DNA of 64,000 bases from Clostridiales bacterium (GTDB lineage Bacteria > Bacillota > Clostridia > Saccharofermentanales > DTU023): the NCBI GenBank assembly GCA_004556925.1, contig SFFI01000002.1:1-64000 (forward strand). The letters run 5' to 3'. Shown here piece by piece: positions 25,510 to 33,878 of this stretch; the first letter of the stretch is position 1; each line of letters begins with the position of its first letter. Made by a program: the position numbers and the translations under genes. The notes beneath the pieces were generated by a model, which did no database searches, was not told where the DNA came from, and saw only the letters and a program-made list of their open reading frames with translations.

Positions 25510-28147
25510 AGATAAATTGCTCACCTATGACCAAATAGATCGTCAGGCCATTACTCCCATGATGGAGCAATACCTGACGCTCAAAGCAGGCCAACAGGAT
25601 GCCTATCTGTTTTTTCGTTTAGGCGACTTTTATGAGCTCTTCTTTGATGATGCTATTGAAGTCTCTAAAATATTGGGTTTGGCCCTTACAGGTAGAGACT
25701 GTGGGCTTCCGACTAGGGCACCCATGTGTGGCATTCCCCACCATGCGGCAGAATCCTATATTGCCCGGCTCCTGGAAAGAGGACACAAGGTCGCCATCGC
25801 CGAGCAAGTAGAAGATCCTAGTGAAGCCTCTGGCCTGGTGGAAAGACAGATCATCCGGGTCGTGAGTCCGGGGACCATTATCGATCCTGATCAACTGGAT
25901 GCCCTGAGTTATTCCTACATTGCCTGTGTTTATCAGCAAGAATCTTACTATGGCTTAGCCTACGCTGATATCTCTGCCTCACGCTTTGCGCATTGCAATA
26001 TCATTTTTGGGCAGACCCAGCATAAACTGCTGGATGAATTAAGCCGCATTCAGCCACAAGAGCTGGTAGGCAATTCTGAATTTTTCCACTCGGAGACCTG
26101 TAGAAGCTATCTAGCCCAAAAGCCGGTCAGCATATCCTGTCTTGAATCAGAGGCTTTTGGGGCACAGGCTAAACAAAAGTACCAGCCAGAGCCTGGCGAA
26201 GAGGCCGACTTGGCTACAACCGCTCTTGTGGGTTTATTGACCTATCTTGCGGATCAGGCCTTTGTTTTGCCGGAGCCTTTGCCACCCGTTGAAAATTACC
26301 AGCTGGAAGCCTACATGGTCCTTGACCGCACCGCCCGCAGGCATTTGGAAATTACAGAAACTTTAAGAAGTAGAGAGCGCAGAGGGAGTCTACTTTGGGC
26401 TCTGGACAATTGCGAGACCAGCATGGGGTCACGGCTCTTGCAGGCCTTTCTTAGTCAGCCCCTGCTTAATATTAAAGAAATTGAATGGCGTCAGTCCTGT
26501 ATTCAAGCCTTTAAGGATGACTTTGTGTTACGGTCAGAAGTGCGCAAGGTCTTAGCAGGGGTGTATGACCTGGAAAGGCTGGCTGGACGTTTATCCTTAG
26601 CCTCAGCTAATCCGCGAGATGTCTACGCTGTGGCCAGGATCCAAGCTAAGATTCCTGAGCTTCAAGGCCTCCTCCAGCAACTTCATGATCCTAACCTAGA
26701 TGCGCTTGCTGCTAAACTAGATCCCCTGGCAGAGATCAGCCAGGAAATTCTAGCCAAGCTAAAAGAAGATCTGCCCATCCGACTCAATGAAGGGGGAATT
26801 TTCCTTGAGGGAGCAGACCCGCAACTTGATGAGCTGCGCCAGGCAGCCCAGCATGGTTCTGACTGGCTCTTAGAATTTGAGCAAGCAGAACGCGAACGTA
26901 CAGGCATCAAAAACCTGAGGCTTAAGTACAACCGTGTCTTTGGCTATACTATAGAAGTTTCTAAATCTTATTTAGATAAAATACCAGATGCGTATATCCG
27001 GCGTCAGACCCTAGCGAACTCAGAGCGTTTCTACACACCAGAGCTCAAGGCCATGGAAGAGCGGATCCTGGGTGCTGAACAAAAAATTCTGCGTCTAGAA
27101 CAAGAACTCTTCCTCGATTTACGAAACCGCCTAAGTTCTTTTTTACCGGCTTTACAGCAAAATGCGCAGGTTCTGGCCCTCTTAGACCTCTTTGCGGGCC
27201 AGGCGGACTTGGCTGCTAAACAAAACTTTTGCCGTCCACAATTATTGGACCTTCCCATCTGGGACATCAAGGCGGGGCGCCACCCTGTCGTAGAGAAAAT
27301 CTTAAAAAAGGGCGAATTTGTGCCCAATGACCTATATCTTGACCGAGCAGACAAGCAACTCATGATCCTTACGGGACCCAATATGGCGGGTAAATCAACC
27401 TATATGCGCCAAAATGCCCTTATTGTGATTATGGCGCAAGCCGGCTTGTTTGTACCGGCTAATTCCGCCAGTATCGGTCTGGTGGACCGTATTTTCACTA
27501 GGGTAGGGGCCTCGGACGACCTGGCCAGCGGCCAATCTACCTTTATGATAGAGATGAACGAAGTCTCACAAATCCTAAGAGAGGCTAGTCCCCGCAGTTT
27601 GCTCATCTTAGATGAGATTGGTCGGGGAACTTCTACGTGGGACGGACTCTCCATAGCCTGGTCGGTCATTGAACATGTCGCCAAGCCAGATTTCCTGGCC
27701 TGTCCCTGTTTGTTTGCGACCCACTACCATGAGCTGACCGAACTTGCGGGCAGCTTGCCGGGGGTCTTTAATGCCCATGTTGATATTGTGCGGGACCAGG
27801 ATCAGTTGGAATTTCTCCACCAGATCAAATTAGGAGCCTCTGACCATTCCTATGGTATTGAAGTAGCAAAGCTAGCGAACGTACCGGATGAAGTCATCAA
27901 TCGGGCGCGCGAAATTTTGCGCATGCTAGAAGAAGAAAACCAAGGGCAGCGCTTAAAAATTCGTAAGGCTTCCCAGCCCATGGAAGGTCAGATTGATCTT
28001 TTCTCCGCAGCCCAAAGCTGGCAAGGAGCTGAAACCCTCATAGACAGCCTGCTAGAACTTGATATCAATATGTTGAGGCCCCTCGATGCCTTGGCCAAGC
28101 TCTCAGACCTGCAAGATTTAGCTAGAAAACTGAAGGATAGAAAATGA
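25502..28147 (+). CDS. mutS: DNA mismatch recognition protein MutS
   Basis: An 881-residue MutS. The mismatch-contact motif is in FFRLGDFYELFFDDA near residue 43; the ATPase has GPNMAGKSTYMRQ, the DEIGRGTSTWDGLSIAW Walker B region (Trp where Tyr is common) and the helix-turn-helix dimer tail. I chose the TTG at 25502 because GGAGG lies 9 bases upstream; the ATG at 25436 would overlap miaB by 74 bases without a ribosome site. The stop overlaps mutL ATG. Confidence 0.93.
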   Translation: MPEDKLLTYDQIDRQAITPMMEQYLTLKAGQQDAYLFFRLGDFYELFFDDAIEVSKILGLALTGRDCGLPTRAPMCGIPHHAAESYIARLLERGHKVAIAEQVEDPSEASGLVERQIIRVVSPGTIIDPDQLDALSYSYIACVYQQESYYGLAYADISASRFAHCNIIFGQTQHKLLDELSRIQPQELVGNSEFFHSETCRSYLAQKPVSISCLESEAFGAQAKQKYQPEPGEEADLATTALVGLLTYLADQAFVLPEPLPPVENYQLEAYMVLDRTARRHLEITETLRSRERRGSLLWALDNCETSMGSRLLQAFLSQPLLNIKEIEWRQSCIQAFKDDFVLRSEVRKVLAGVYDLERLAGRLSLASANPRDVYAVARIQAKIPELQGLLQQLHDPNLDALAAKLDPLAEISQEILAKLKEDLPIRLNEGGIFLEGADPQLDELRQAAQHGSDWLLEFEQAERERTGIKNLRLKYNRVFGYTIEVSKSYLDKIPDAYIRRQTLANSERFYTPELKAMEERILGAEQKILRLEQELFLDLRNRLSSFLPALQQNAQVLALLDLFAGQADLAAKQNFCRPQLLDLPIWDIKAGRHPVVEKILKKGEFVPNDLYLDRADKQLMILTGPNMAGKSTYMRQNALIVIMAQAGLFVPANSASIGLVDRIFTRVGASDDLASGQSTFMIEMNEVSQILREASPRSLLILDEIGRGTSTWDGLSIAWSVIEHVAKPDFLACPCLFATHYHELTELAGSLPGVFNAHVDIVRDQDQLEFLHQIKLGASDHSYGIEVAKLANVPDEVINRAREILRMLEEENQGQRLKIRKASQPMEGQIDLFSAAQSWQGAETLIDSLLELDINMLRPLDALAKLSDLQDLARKLKDRK

Positions 28148-30195
28148 TTCGTATTCTTGATCCAGTCACCGCAAATGGTATTGCGGCCGGAGAAGTCATT
28201 GAAAGGCCGGCCTCTGTCGTCAAAGAATTAGTAGAAAATGCCTTAGATGCGGGCGCCAGCCGCCTGTCCATAGAAATTGTCCAGGGTGGCATAAAACTAA
28301 TCCGCGTGGCAGATAACGGGTCTGGTATGGAAGCCTCCGATGCAAGGCTCGCCTTTGCCCGTCACGCAACAAGTAAAATTAATAGGCTAGAGGACCTAGA
28401 TACGCTCTCTTCCATGGGTTTTCGCGGGGAGGCTCTGGCCTCTATTGCCGCAGTTTCACGCGTGAGCCTTTTGACAAGAAGCTTAGGACAAGACCAAGGT
28501 TACTTTTTGCACCTGGAAGCTGGCGAAGTCTTAGAGGAAGGTCCCAAAGCTGCTAATATAGGATCAATTTTTGAAATCCGTGATCTTTTTTTTAATACGC
28601 CGGCTCGCTATAAATTCCTCAAAAGAGACGCGACAGAAGCAGCCTATGTACAAGATTTGGTAGAGAAGTTTAGCTTCAGCCGGCCCGATATTGCTTTTTC
28701 CTTGATGAAGGATGGAACACAAACTTTTGTAAGCCCTGGGGATGGCAAATTACTATCGGCGATCTACACCGTGTGGGGCAGTGACAGTGCTGAAGCGGCC
28801 TTGACCTTAGACAACACATTTGAAGGCCTCAAGCTCCAAGGCTATATCAGCAGGTCTTCCCATAGCAGGAAAAACAGGTCCAGACAAATCTTTCTGGTTA
28901 ACGGACGTATGATCCAGTCCCCCTTGCTTAGGGCCGCTGTGGACAAGGCTATCCAAGGCCACTTTGTCAAAGGCAATTTTCCAGAGTTGGTCTTAAAGAT
29001 TGAGATACCTGCCAGTATGGTAGATGTCAATGTCCACCCCCAAAAAACGGAAGTCCGCTTCTCAGATGAACAAAAAGTTTTCCGCGCGGTTTATCATACT
29101 GTACAAGCATGCCTTTCAGCGAATACAGGGATTAAAGATATCAAATCTCCCTCTCCGTTTCCAGGTCTCACGGAAACAAATAAGAAAGCTGACCAAGACA
29201 CTAAAGTTCAAGCTAGCTCCACACATGCGAGCCTGGAAGGGGAGAAAGAGCAGAGTATTCCCCTCCAAACCCAGCTGCAAATGAGAGACTTAATGACCTC
29301 ACGGCCACAAGAAACGAGCGTTAATAGCGAAATGAGGTCAGAACATGCTATCCATGTTGCAGGGCCAGGTCATCACAATAGTACAAATAAAAATAAAGGT
29401 TATGACAACCATATTGGGTCTCTTTCCACATCCACTAAGCGGCCTAGTGATGACCTCGCCACACGAAACTCAGAGAAATTACATGATTTGGATCCTGTCC
29501 TCCAAGAACGCCTGGCGCCAGAAGAACAGGCCGCTGTTTTTGCTGAGTCTAGTATCAAGTCTGAGTATCAAACAGATTTAGGGCAACTAAGACCTGATCT
29601 GCAAGAATTGGCCTCGGCTAGAATTATTGGTCAAGTCTTTAATACTTATTTATTGCTGGAAGCTGGGGATAATTTTCTTATGATAGACCAGCATGCTGCC
29701 CATGAGCGTATTCTGTATGAAAAGCTGCGCTCTGAACGCCAGCACCTGCCTTTAGAAGCGCCTAGTCAGAGTTTGCTCCAGCCCTTGAGTCTTAATTTCT
29801 CTCCTTTGGAAATTGCCAATGCCCTGGACCAGGCAGACGAAATTCGTAAAATGGGCTTCGATTTCGAGGAGTTTGGCCAGGGTTGCCTGGTCCTCCGTGC
29901 CATCCCTGTTGAATTTAGCCATGCCGGTGTTAATGCAGAATCTGCCTTTCGGGCTATAGTCGAGGAGGCGGGTCAACATCGCTTAGATGAGGCGGAGCGC
30001 TTAGATGAAATCCTCCACACGACAGCCTGCAAGGCTGCTGTAAAGGCGCATGACATCCTTTCTTTCCGCGAAATGCAACATCTCGTGCAAGACCTCTTGC
30101 AGCTGGAAGATCCCTTCCACTGTCCCCATGGCCGTCCTGTGATTCTCCGTTTATCAGCCACTGATATTGAGAAATTCTTTAACCGCATCGTTTAG
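28144..30195 (+). CDS. mutL: DNA mismatch repair protein MutL (endonuclease type)
   Basis: A 683-residue protein. The GHKL ATPase has VVKELVENALDAGAS near residue 26, VADNGSGM and GFRGEALASI. A poorly conserved polar linker (about 340-480) leads to the C-terminal dimer domain, which contains the nicking-endonuclease motif DQHAAHERILYE near residue 513 and CPHGRP near the end. This marks the MutH-independent repair type. ATGA overlap with mutS. Confidence 0.95.
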   Translation: MIRILDPVTANGIAAGEVIERPASVVKELVENALDAGASRLSIEIVQGGIKLIRVADNGSGMEASDARLAFARHATSKINRLEDLDTLSSMGFRGEALASIAAVSRVSLLTRSLGQDQGYFLHLEAGEVLEEGPKAANIGSIFEIRDLFFNTPARYKFLKRDATEAAYVQDLVEKFSFSRPDIAFSLMKDGTQTFVSPGDGKLLSAIYTVWGSDSAEAALTLDNTFEGLKLQGYISRSSHSRKNRSRQIFLVNGRMIQSPLLRAAVDKAIQGHFVKGNFPELVLKIEIPASMVDVNVHPQKTEVRFSDEQKVFRAVYHTVQACLSANTGIKDIKSPSPFPGLTETNKKADQDTKVQASSTHASLEGEKEQSIPLQTQLQMRDLMTSRPQETSVNSEMRSEHAIHVAGPGHHNSTNKNKGYDNHIGSLSTSTKRPSDDLATRNSEKLHDLDPVLQERLAPEEQAAVFAESSIKSEYQTDLGQLRPDLQELASARIIGQVFNTYLLLEAGDNFLMIDQHAAHERILYEKLRSERQHLPLEAPSQSLLQPLSLNFSPLEIANALDQADEIRKMGFDFEEFGQGCLVLRAIPVEFSHAGVNAESAFRAIVEEAGQHRLDEAERLDEILHTTACKAAVKAHDILSFREMQHLVQDLLQLEDPFHCPHGRPVILRLSATDIEKFFNRIV

Positions 30196-30222
30196 GAACT
30201 AGAACAAACGCTCTTCGCTACC

Positions 30223-31182
30223 ATGCCCAAGTACCTACGTAACATACCTGTATTAGTCTTAACTGGCCCCACCGCCTCGGGCAAGTCAGGTTTAGCCATA
30301 CGGTTAGCCAAGGCCCTCAATGGAGAAATTATCTCGGCAGATTCCATGCAAATTTATCGCGGGCTGGACATTGGCACAGCCAAGCTTGCCAGTACTGAGC
30401 AAGAGGGAGTCGTCCATCATTTATATGATATTTGTGATCCTTTAGACCGGTATTCTGTTGCAGACTTTGTCCAGGATAGTAGTCAATTGATTTGTGAGAT
30501 TGTGGACCGGGGGAGACAGCCCATAGTATGCGGAGGGACCGGACAATTTGTCTCAGCCCTGGTAGATGGTCTACAGTTCATTAATGAAGATTTTGACCCT
30601 GCCCTGAGAAGACGCCTGACCCGGCACATTGTTCATTGGGGAACCGGGCCAGCCCATGAGAGGCTCAGCAGTCTGGATCCTGCGGCCGGCCTGCGGATCG
30701 AAAAAACGGATCTCAAACGGATCGTACGCTTTTTTGAGGTCTTCTGTAAGACAGGTCTGACGAGCACTGAGGTGTATCGCTTTTCCCACGAAAAGGGCCC
30801 GGATTTTCCTTTCGTGAATTATGTTCTATGGCCAGATCGGCAACTGCTCTATAGAAGGATTGAGCAAAGAGTAGAAGAGATGTTTCAGCAGGGGATCATT
30901 GAAGAACTGATACAAGTCCTAGACCGTTATCCTGAATTTCCACGTTCTCAGGCCTTTCAAGCCATTGCTTATAAAGAAATTTATGCCTACCTGCAAGGAG
31001 AAGAAAGCAGGGAAGAGGCCATGGCAAACTTGGCCCAGGCCAGTAGGCGCTATGCCAAACGCCAACTCACCTACTTCCGCCAGCGTGAAGATTTTCTCAA
31101 GATTACAGATGCTGATCCTGAGGTCGCCTACCTCAGGATCTTGCAAAACTTCAACAGGCAAAGCTCACAAGAGCAATATTAA
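30223..31182 (+). CDS. miaA: tRNA dimethylallyltransferase
   Basis: A 319-residue enzyme with P-loop GPTASGKSGLAIRLAKAL near residue 14, SADSMQIYRGLDIGTAK near 39 and the RQLTYFRQR tail. It transfers dimethylallyl to A37 of tRNAs reading UNN codons, the substrate for MiaB. It follows mutL by 27 bases; the hfq-like gene follows, the order common in many bacteria. Confidence 0.95.
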   Translation: MPKYLRNIPVLVLTGPTASGKSGLAIRLAKALNGEIISADSMQIYRGLDIGTAKLASTEQEGVVHHLYDICDPLDRYSVADFVQDSSQLICEIVDRGRQPIVCGGTGQFVSALVDGLQFINEDFDPALRRRLTRHIVHWGTGPAHERLSSLDPAAGLRIEKTDLKRIVRFFEVFCKTGLTSTEVYRFSHEKGPDFPFVNYVLWPDRQLLYRRIEQRVEEMFQQGIIEELIQVLDRYPEFPRSQAFQAIAYKEIYAYLQGEESREEAMANLAQASRRYAKRQLTYFRQREDFLKITDADPEVAYLRILQNFNRQSSQEQY

Positions 31183-31398
31183 GGTAATAGCCACTCCTAG
31201 TCAGATTGAACGGCCAAACTCTCCCACAAGGCCTTCGACAAGATAGCCAGGTTTTCTGAAATTTTGACTAAATTCTTAATTTATCCTAGATGTAACAAAA
31301 CAGATAGGGCCTTTCATTCAAGTCATTTGATTGCCCCTTAGGTGAAACTAGGTTACTTAGGTGTTTGGCAATATTAAATCGCCCTGGAGGTGTTAGGG

Positions 31399-31857
31399 AT
31401 GTCAGCGGAAGAAGGTTATTATTTTAAGGACCAGGATGGCAAAATGAAGCGTTTAGATTGGCCGTCGGAAGGGGATTGGACTTACGGATCTTCAGGATAT
31501 CGCTACCAGCCCAAAGGTAAGTATAAGAGTCATAAAAGTTGGTCTGATGTCTCAGAAGATTCCTATAGGCCAGGAAAAAATCCTAGCCTGTCTCGAGGCA
31601 GCAAGATTCAAGAGTTGTTCCTTAATCACTGCCGGAAAAATAAAGTCTTAGTAGAGGTCAGTTATGCGCCTCAAGAGACTTTGCAAGGTTATATCTTGGG
31701 CTTTGACCAGGAAGCCATTGTTCTAGAGGTCGAACATATGCAATATTTACTCTATAAGACGGCCCTGCAGTCTGTTCTGCCTTTAGATGAGGAGCACACC
31801 CGTATTCTCACAGACGATCCCGTAGTCCTTGCTAAGTCGTATAAGCCTTTTGCTTGA
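31399..31857 (+). CDS. hfq: Hfq-like Sm-fold protein with long N-terminal extension
   Basis: A 152-residue protein. Residues about 74-135 match Hfq: SKIQELFLNHCRKNKVLVEV (Sm1 start, with the Q and F of QD.FLN), LQGYILGFDQEAIVLE and LLYKTALQSVLP (Sm2). The conserved YKHA motif is YKTA, losing the histidine used in proximal RNA binding. The first 73 residues are a Tyr/Lys/Ser-rich, probably disordered extension not found in ordinary 70-100 residue Hfq. GGAGG lies 8 bases before the chosen ATG; an in-frame GTG at 31390 is inside that site. Following miaA supports the assignment. RNA chaperone function is inferred. Confidence 0.75.
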   Translation: MSAEEGYYFKDQDGKMKRLDWPSEGDWTYGSSGYRYQPKGKYKSHKSWSDVSEDSYRPGKNPSLSRGSKIQELFLNHCRKNKVLVEVSYAPQETLQGYILGFDQEAIVLEVEHMQYLLYKTALQSVLPLDEEHTRILTDDPVVLAKSYKPFA

Positions 31858-31893
31858 CAAGCCAGCGTGACTTTAGACTAGCAGGGAAGAGGC

Positions 31894-31904
31894 AAGCCAA
31901 CTTC
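31894..31904 (+). repeat. Left target-site duplication of the IS30 element
   Basis: AAGCCAACTTC directly precedes the left inverted repeat and is repeated exactly at 33749-33759 after the right one. Long for IS30, where 2-3 bp is typical, though longer duplications are known for some members. Confidence 0.85.
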
Positions 31905-31936
31905 GGCTAAAGTGAAAAAGTAAGTTCCACACCAAA
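31905..31936 (+). repeat. Left terminal inverted repeat of the IS30 element
   Basis: Starts GGCTAAAGTGAAAAAGTAAG. It matches the reverse complement of 33717-33748 for 27 bases without change, then has one mismatch and four more matches. Confidence 0.9.
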
Positions 31937-31956
31937 AGCGAAAAAAAGAAAAGTTG

Positions 31957-31994
31957 CCATAAGTCTTGCAAAATGCCATGGGCAAGGCTTGTGG
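31957..31994. terminator. Bidirectional terminator inside the IS left end
   Basis: CCATAAGTCTTGC (31957-31969) pairs with GCAAGGCTTGTGG (31982-31994) over 13 bp with two G-T pairs. On the plus strand TAATTTTT follows; on the minus strand a long T-rich run follows. It should stop transcripts entering from hfq and also the transposase transcript. The remainder of 31995-32169 shows a plus-strand TATAAT (32040-32045) without a convincing -35 and nothing else recognisable. Confidence 0.65.
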
Positions 31995-32169
31995 TAATTT
32001 TTCCGCCTAAAATTTTCAACTAATTTTTTCTGGATAGGCTATAATTTACTCAAGGCGACCGAAAAAAGCGCATGTTAAAGCTCTGTGGAGAAATATCTTT
32101 TTTGTGATTGGAAGACTAAACTCCACTTTATTGAGAGAGATTTATCTGTTGCTGCCAGCGGTCGTGCTA

Positions 32170-32184
32170 GAAGCTAAAAGCTTC
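32170..32184 (-). other. Small hairpin after the transposase stop
   Basis: GAAGCT (32170-32175) and AGCTTC (32179-32184) form a perfect 6-bp stem directly next to the transposase stop codon. No T-run follows, so termination here would be weak. Confidence 0.35.
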
Positions 32185-32185
32185 G

Positions 32186-33454
32186 CTATTTTAGAAGGAA
32201 GGGTTTTAGGGTGACCTCATCCTTCGGAATTTTTCGGATCCCAAACTCATAGAATTTGGTGTAGAGTTCGGGATGCAAGAACTCGAGGAGCTCGATGGGA
32301 GATTTCCCACCGAGCTTTTCTCTAGGAGTCGAGTTCACGTGAGATAAAACTTTGTTCAGATCTTCTTGTGTTCTTAAGCCCAAGGCTCTAAGGTCCGTGC
32401 CCTTGGGCAGGATGTAGCGTAGGAGCTTGTGATTGTTTTCGAGAGAGCCCTTTTGGTCAGCTCTCATGGGATCACAGTAAAAGATATGACATCTCTTTAT
32501 TCCACCCGTTCCTGTCTCCATCTCCTCTGCCTTGGTGAATTCTGGTCCCCTGTCTGAGAGTAAAACTTCGCAGTGCTTCTGGAATAATTGTGGTCCTAAA
32601 ATACTTTCCAACTTGCCAACGCCACTCAGCATATTCTGCGAATTGAGCTCTCCGTGTAATAAGGCAAAGAGAAAGCTAGAGTCCATGAACTTAAAGGTTT
32701 GCATGAAAGGGCCACAGGATATGTCGTTGTAGACCGTATCCATCTGGCAGGTTCTAGTGCTCTCTTCACAGAAGTCAAGATAGTCTTTGTAGCTTCTGCC
32801 CGCTAGGTATTTCCGATCTTGTCTTTTCTTGTAGCAGACCTTCTTTTTCTTGGTGGGCCTCCTCTTTACTTGAGTGCGCAAGTCGAGGTTGCTTAGGCCA
32901 AATTCTCCAAACACATTAGCTTCCAGGTAGTTGTAGATGGTCTTCTCACACACGGTAATTTCAGGGTGTGCCTCTAGGATATGGAAGGGTGATTGTCCTT
33001 TTCTTAGTAGTGGCTTTAGGATAACAGCCATCTGTTCAATCTCTTCTCTTGTCGCATTAATGCCTAGCCTAGACTCCGTTAAGGTTTTACGGTAATAGAA
33101 GTCCGCCTGATTCGGGTCATATTTGAACTTGTCAAAGCGGCAAGTATGTATCTTAGGACAGCCATTACAAGCCCCAGGACTCCTGTCCCGTCTATTACAT
33201 CTAAACTGCTTGAAATCTATGCATTCAGGCCGGCAATTTCTGTAATGCCGGCAGGTCTTGTAATTGGCACATTCTAAGGGCAAATGACATGAGTAGACCT
33301 TTATGCGGTACTTCTTAATTTCCTTGCCAATGGTAGATTTGTCCTTACCCAAGGTATTGGCAATATCTGTCTTACTTGCTGCTGACTCAATCCCTTTCAA
33401 GATAATCTTTCTTTCTTCTAAAGTCAGATGAAGATTTTTATTTGCTGCGGCCAT
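32186..33454 (-). CDS. IS30-family DDE transposase
   Basis: A 422-residue transposase. The N-terminus has the IS30 helix-turn-helix (LTLEERKIILKGIES...KTDIANTLGKDKSTIGKEI), then a cysteine-rich region (about residues 55-105, eight or more Cys) that may bind zinc. The catalytic triad is visible as Asp in CQMDTVYND, Asp in VLLSDRGPEFTKAEE and Glu in KGSLENNHKLLRYILPKG. I chose the ATG at 33452-33454 with GGGGG upstream; a TTG at 33484 would add 10 residues without a ribosome site. No frameshift is seen, so it may be active. Confidence 0.93.
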   Translation of the reverse strand: MAAANKNLHLTLEERKIILKGIESAASKTDIANTLGKDKSTIGKEIKKYRIKVYSCHLPLECANYKTCRHYRNCRPECIDFKQFRCNRRDRSPGACNGCPKIHTCRFDKFKYDPNQADFYYRKTLTESRLGINATREEIEQMAVILKPLLRKGQSPFHILEAHPEITVCEKTIYNYLEANVFGEFGLSNLDLRTQVKRRPTKKKKVCYKKRQDRKYLAGRSYKDYLDFCEESTRTCQMDTVYNDISCGPFMQTFKFMDSSFLFALLHGELNSQNMLSGVGKLESILGPQLFQKHCEVLLSDRGPEFTKAEEMETGTGGIKRCHIFYCDPMRADQKGSLENNHKLLRYILPKGTDLRALGLRTQEDLNKVLSHVNSTPREKLGGKSPIELLEFLHPELYTKFYEFGIRKIPKDEVTLKPFLLK

Positions 33455-33522
33455 ACTGGCCCCCTTTCTCACGGCCGCTGACAAAGTTCATTTTGCCCTA
33501 GATGAGGGACAGATTAAAAGGA

Positions 33523-33652
33523 GTTTTTGAGGCTTGATTAAACTATGGCCGGGTCTCATGAACAGTCAATGGCGCCTTCGGCGCCGCTTAGCGGTCAAAG
33601 ACCATTGACAGTTCACGAAGCCCGGCCTAAAAAGTCAACAAGCCTCAAAAAC
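33523..33652. other. Large ~130-nt hairpin upstream of the transposase
   Basis: Nested arms: GTTTTTGAGGCTTG (33523-33536) with CAAGCCTCAAAAAC (33639-33652), 14 of 14; GGCCGGG (33547-33553) with CCCGGCC (33621-33627); TGAACAGTCAATGG (33559-33572) with CCATTGACAGTTCA (33602-33615), one mismatch; and GGCGCC hairpin 33571-33585. It lies about 70 bases before the transposase start, in its presumed 5' leader. It could block read-through translation, form a structured RNA or serve as a transposase site. Confidence 0.75.
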
Positions 33653-33660
33653 CCATGGAG

Positions 33661-33705
33661 TGTAAGACTGAATTCTCAGTGGATTTTACTGTAAGACTAA
33701 ATTCT
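33661..33705. repeat. Pair of 16-bp direct repeats at the IS right end
   Basis: TGTAAGACTGAATTCT (33661-33676) and TGTAAGACTAAATTCT (33690-33705) differ at one base and are 29 bases apart, between the large hairpin and the right inverted repeat. Possible subterminal transposase-binding sites or operators for the transposase promoter. The rest of 33455-33716 holds no gene. Confidence 0.65.
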
Positions 33706-33716
33706 GCTTCCCACCC

Positions 33717-33748
33717 TTTGATGTGGAACTTACTTTTTCACTTTAGCC
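33717..33748 (-). repeat. Right terminal inverted repeat of the IS30 element
   Basis: Read on the minus strand it begins GGCTAAAGTGAAAAAGTAAG and mirrors 31905-31936. Confidence 0.9.
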
Positions 33749-33759
33749 AAGCCAACTTC
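33749..33759 (+). repeat. Right target-site duplication of the IS30 element
   Basis: AAGCCAACTTC, an exact copy of 31894-31904. It continues as GCAAAAT, and the string CCAACTTCGCAAAAT recurs at 34683-34697. Confidence 0.85.
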
Positions 33760-33785
33760 GCAAAATATTTGAGTGGCTAGAGCCA

Positions 33786-33802
33786 AGCGCATGCGCTATA
33801 AT
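33786..33802 (+). promoter_or_regulatory. -10 box with overlapping palindrome
   Basis: A perfect TATAAT (33797-33802) is abutted by the 12-bp palindrome AGCGCATGCGCT (33786-33797). The -35 region (GGCTAG at 17 bases) is poor, so the promoter may need an activator, or the palindrome may be an operator. It would drive the gene starting at 33879. Confidence 0.45.
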
Positions 33803-33878
33803 AACCAAGCATAAGGACTTGCTTCCTCAATAAATTTATAGCTGATGGCTAAAGGGTGAAATAGATAGGCTAGCTGTT

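Larger units (their letters stand above)
31905..33748 (-). mobile_element. IS30-family insertion sequence, ~1.84 kb
   Basis: The element is bounded by 32-bp terminal inverted repeats (31905-31936 and 33717-33748), identical over the first 27 bases (GGCTAAAGTGAAAAAGTAAG, then TTCCACA), and flanked by an 11-bp direct repeat AAGCCAACTTC (31894-31904, 33749-33759). If the ends are taken as GCTAAAG the repeat is 13 bp. It holds one transposase gene. It is longer than most IS30 members because of about 250-bp noncoding regions at each end, which contain strong hairpins. It appears intact and separates the hfq-like gene from the next plus-strand gene. Confidence 0.93.
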
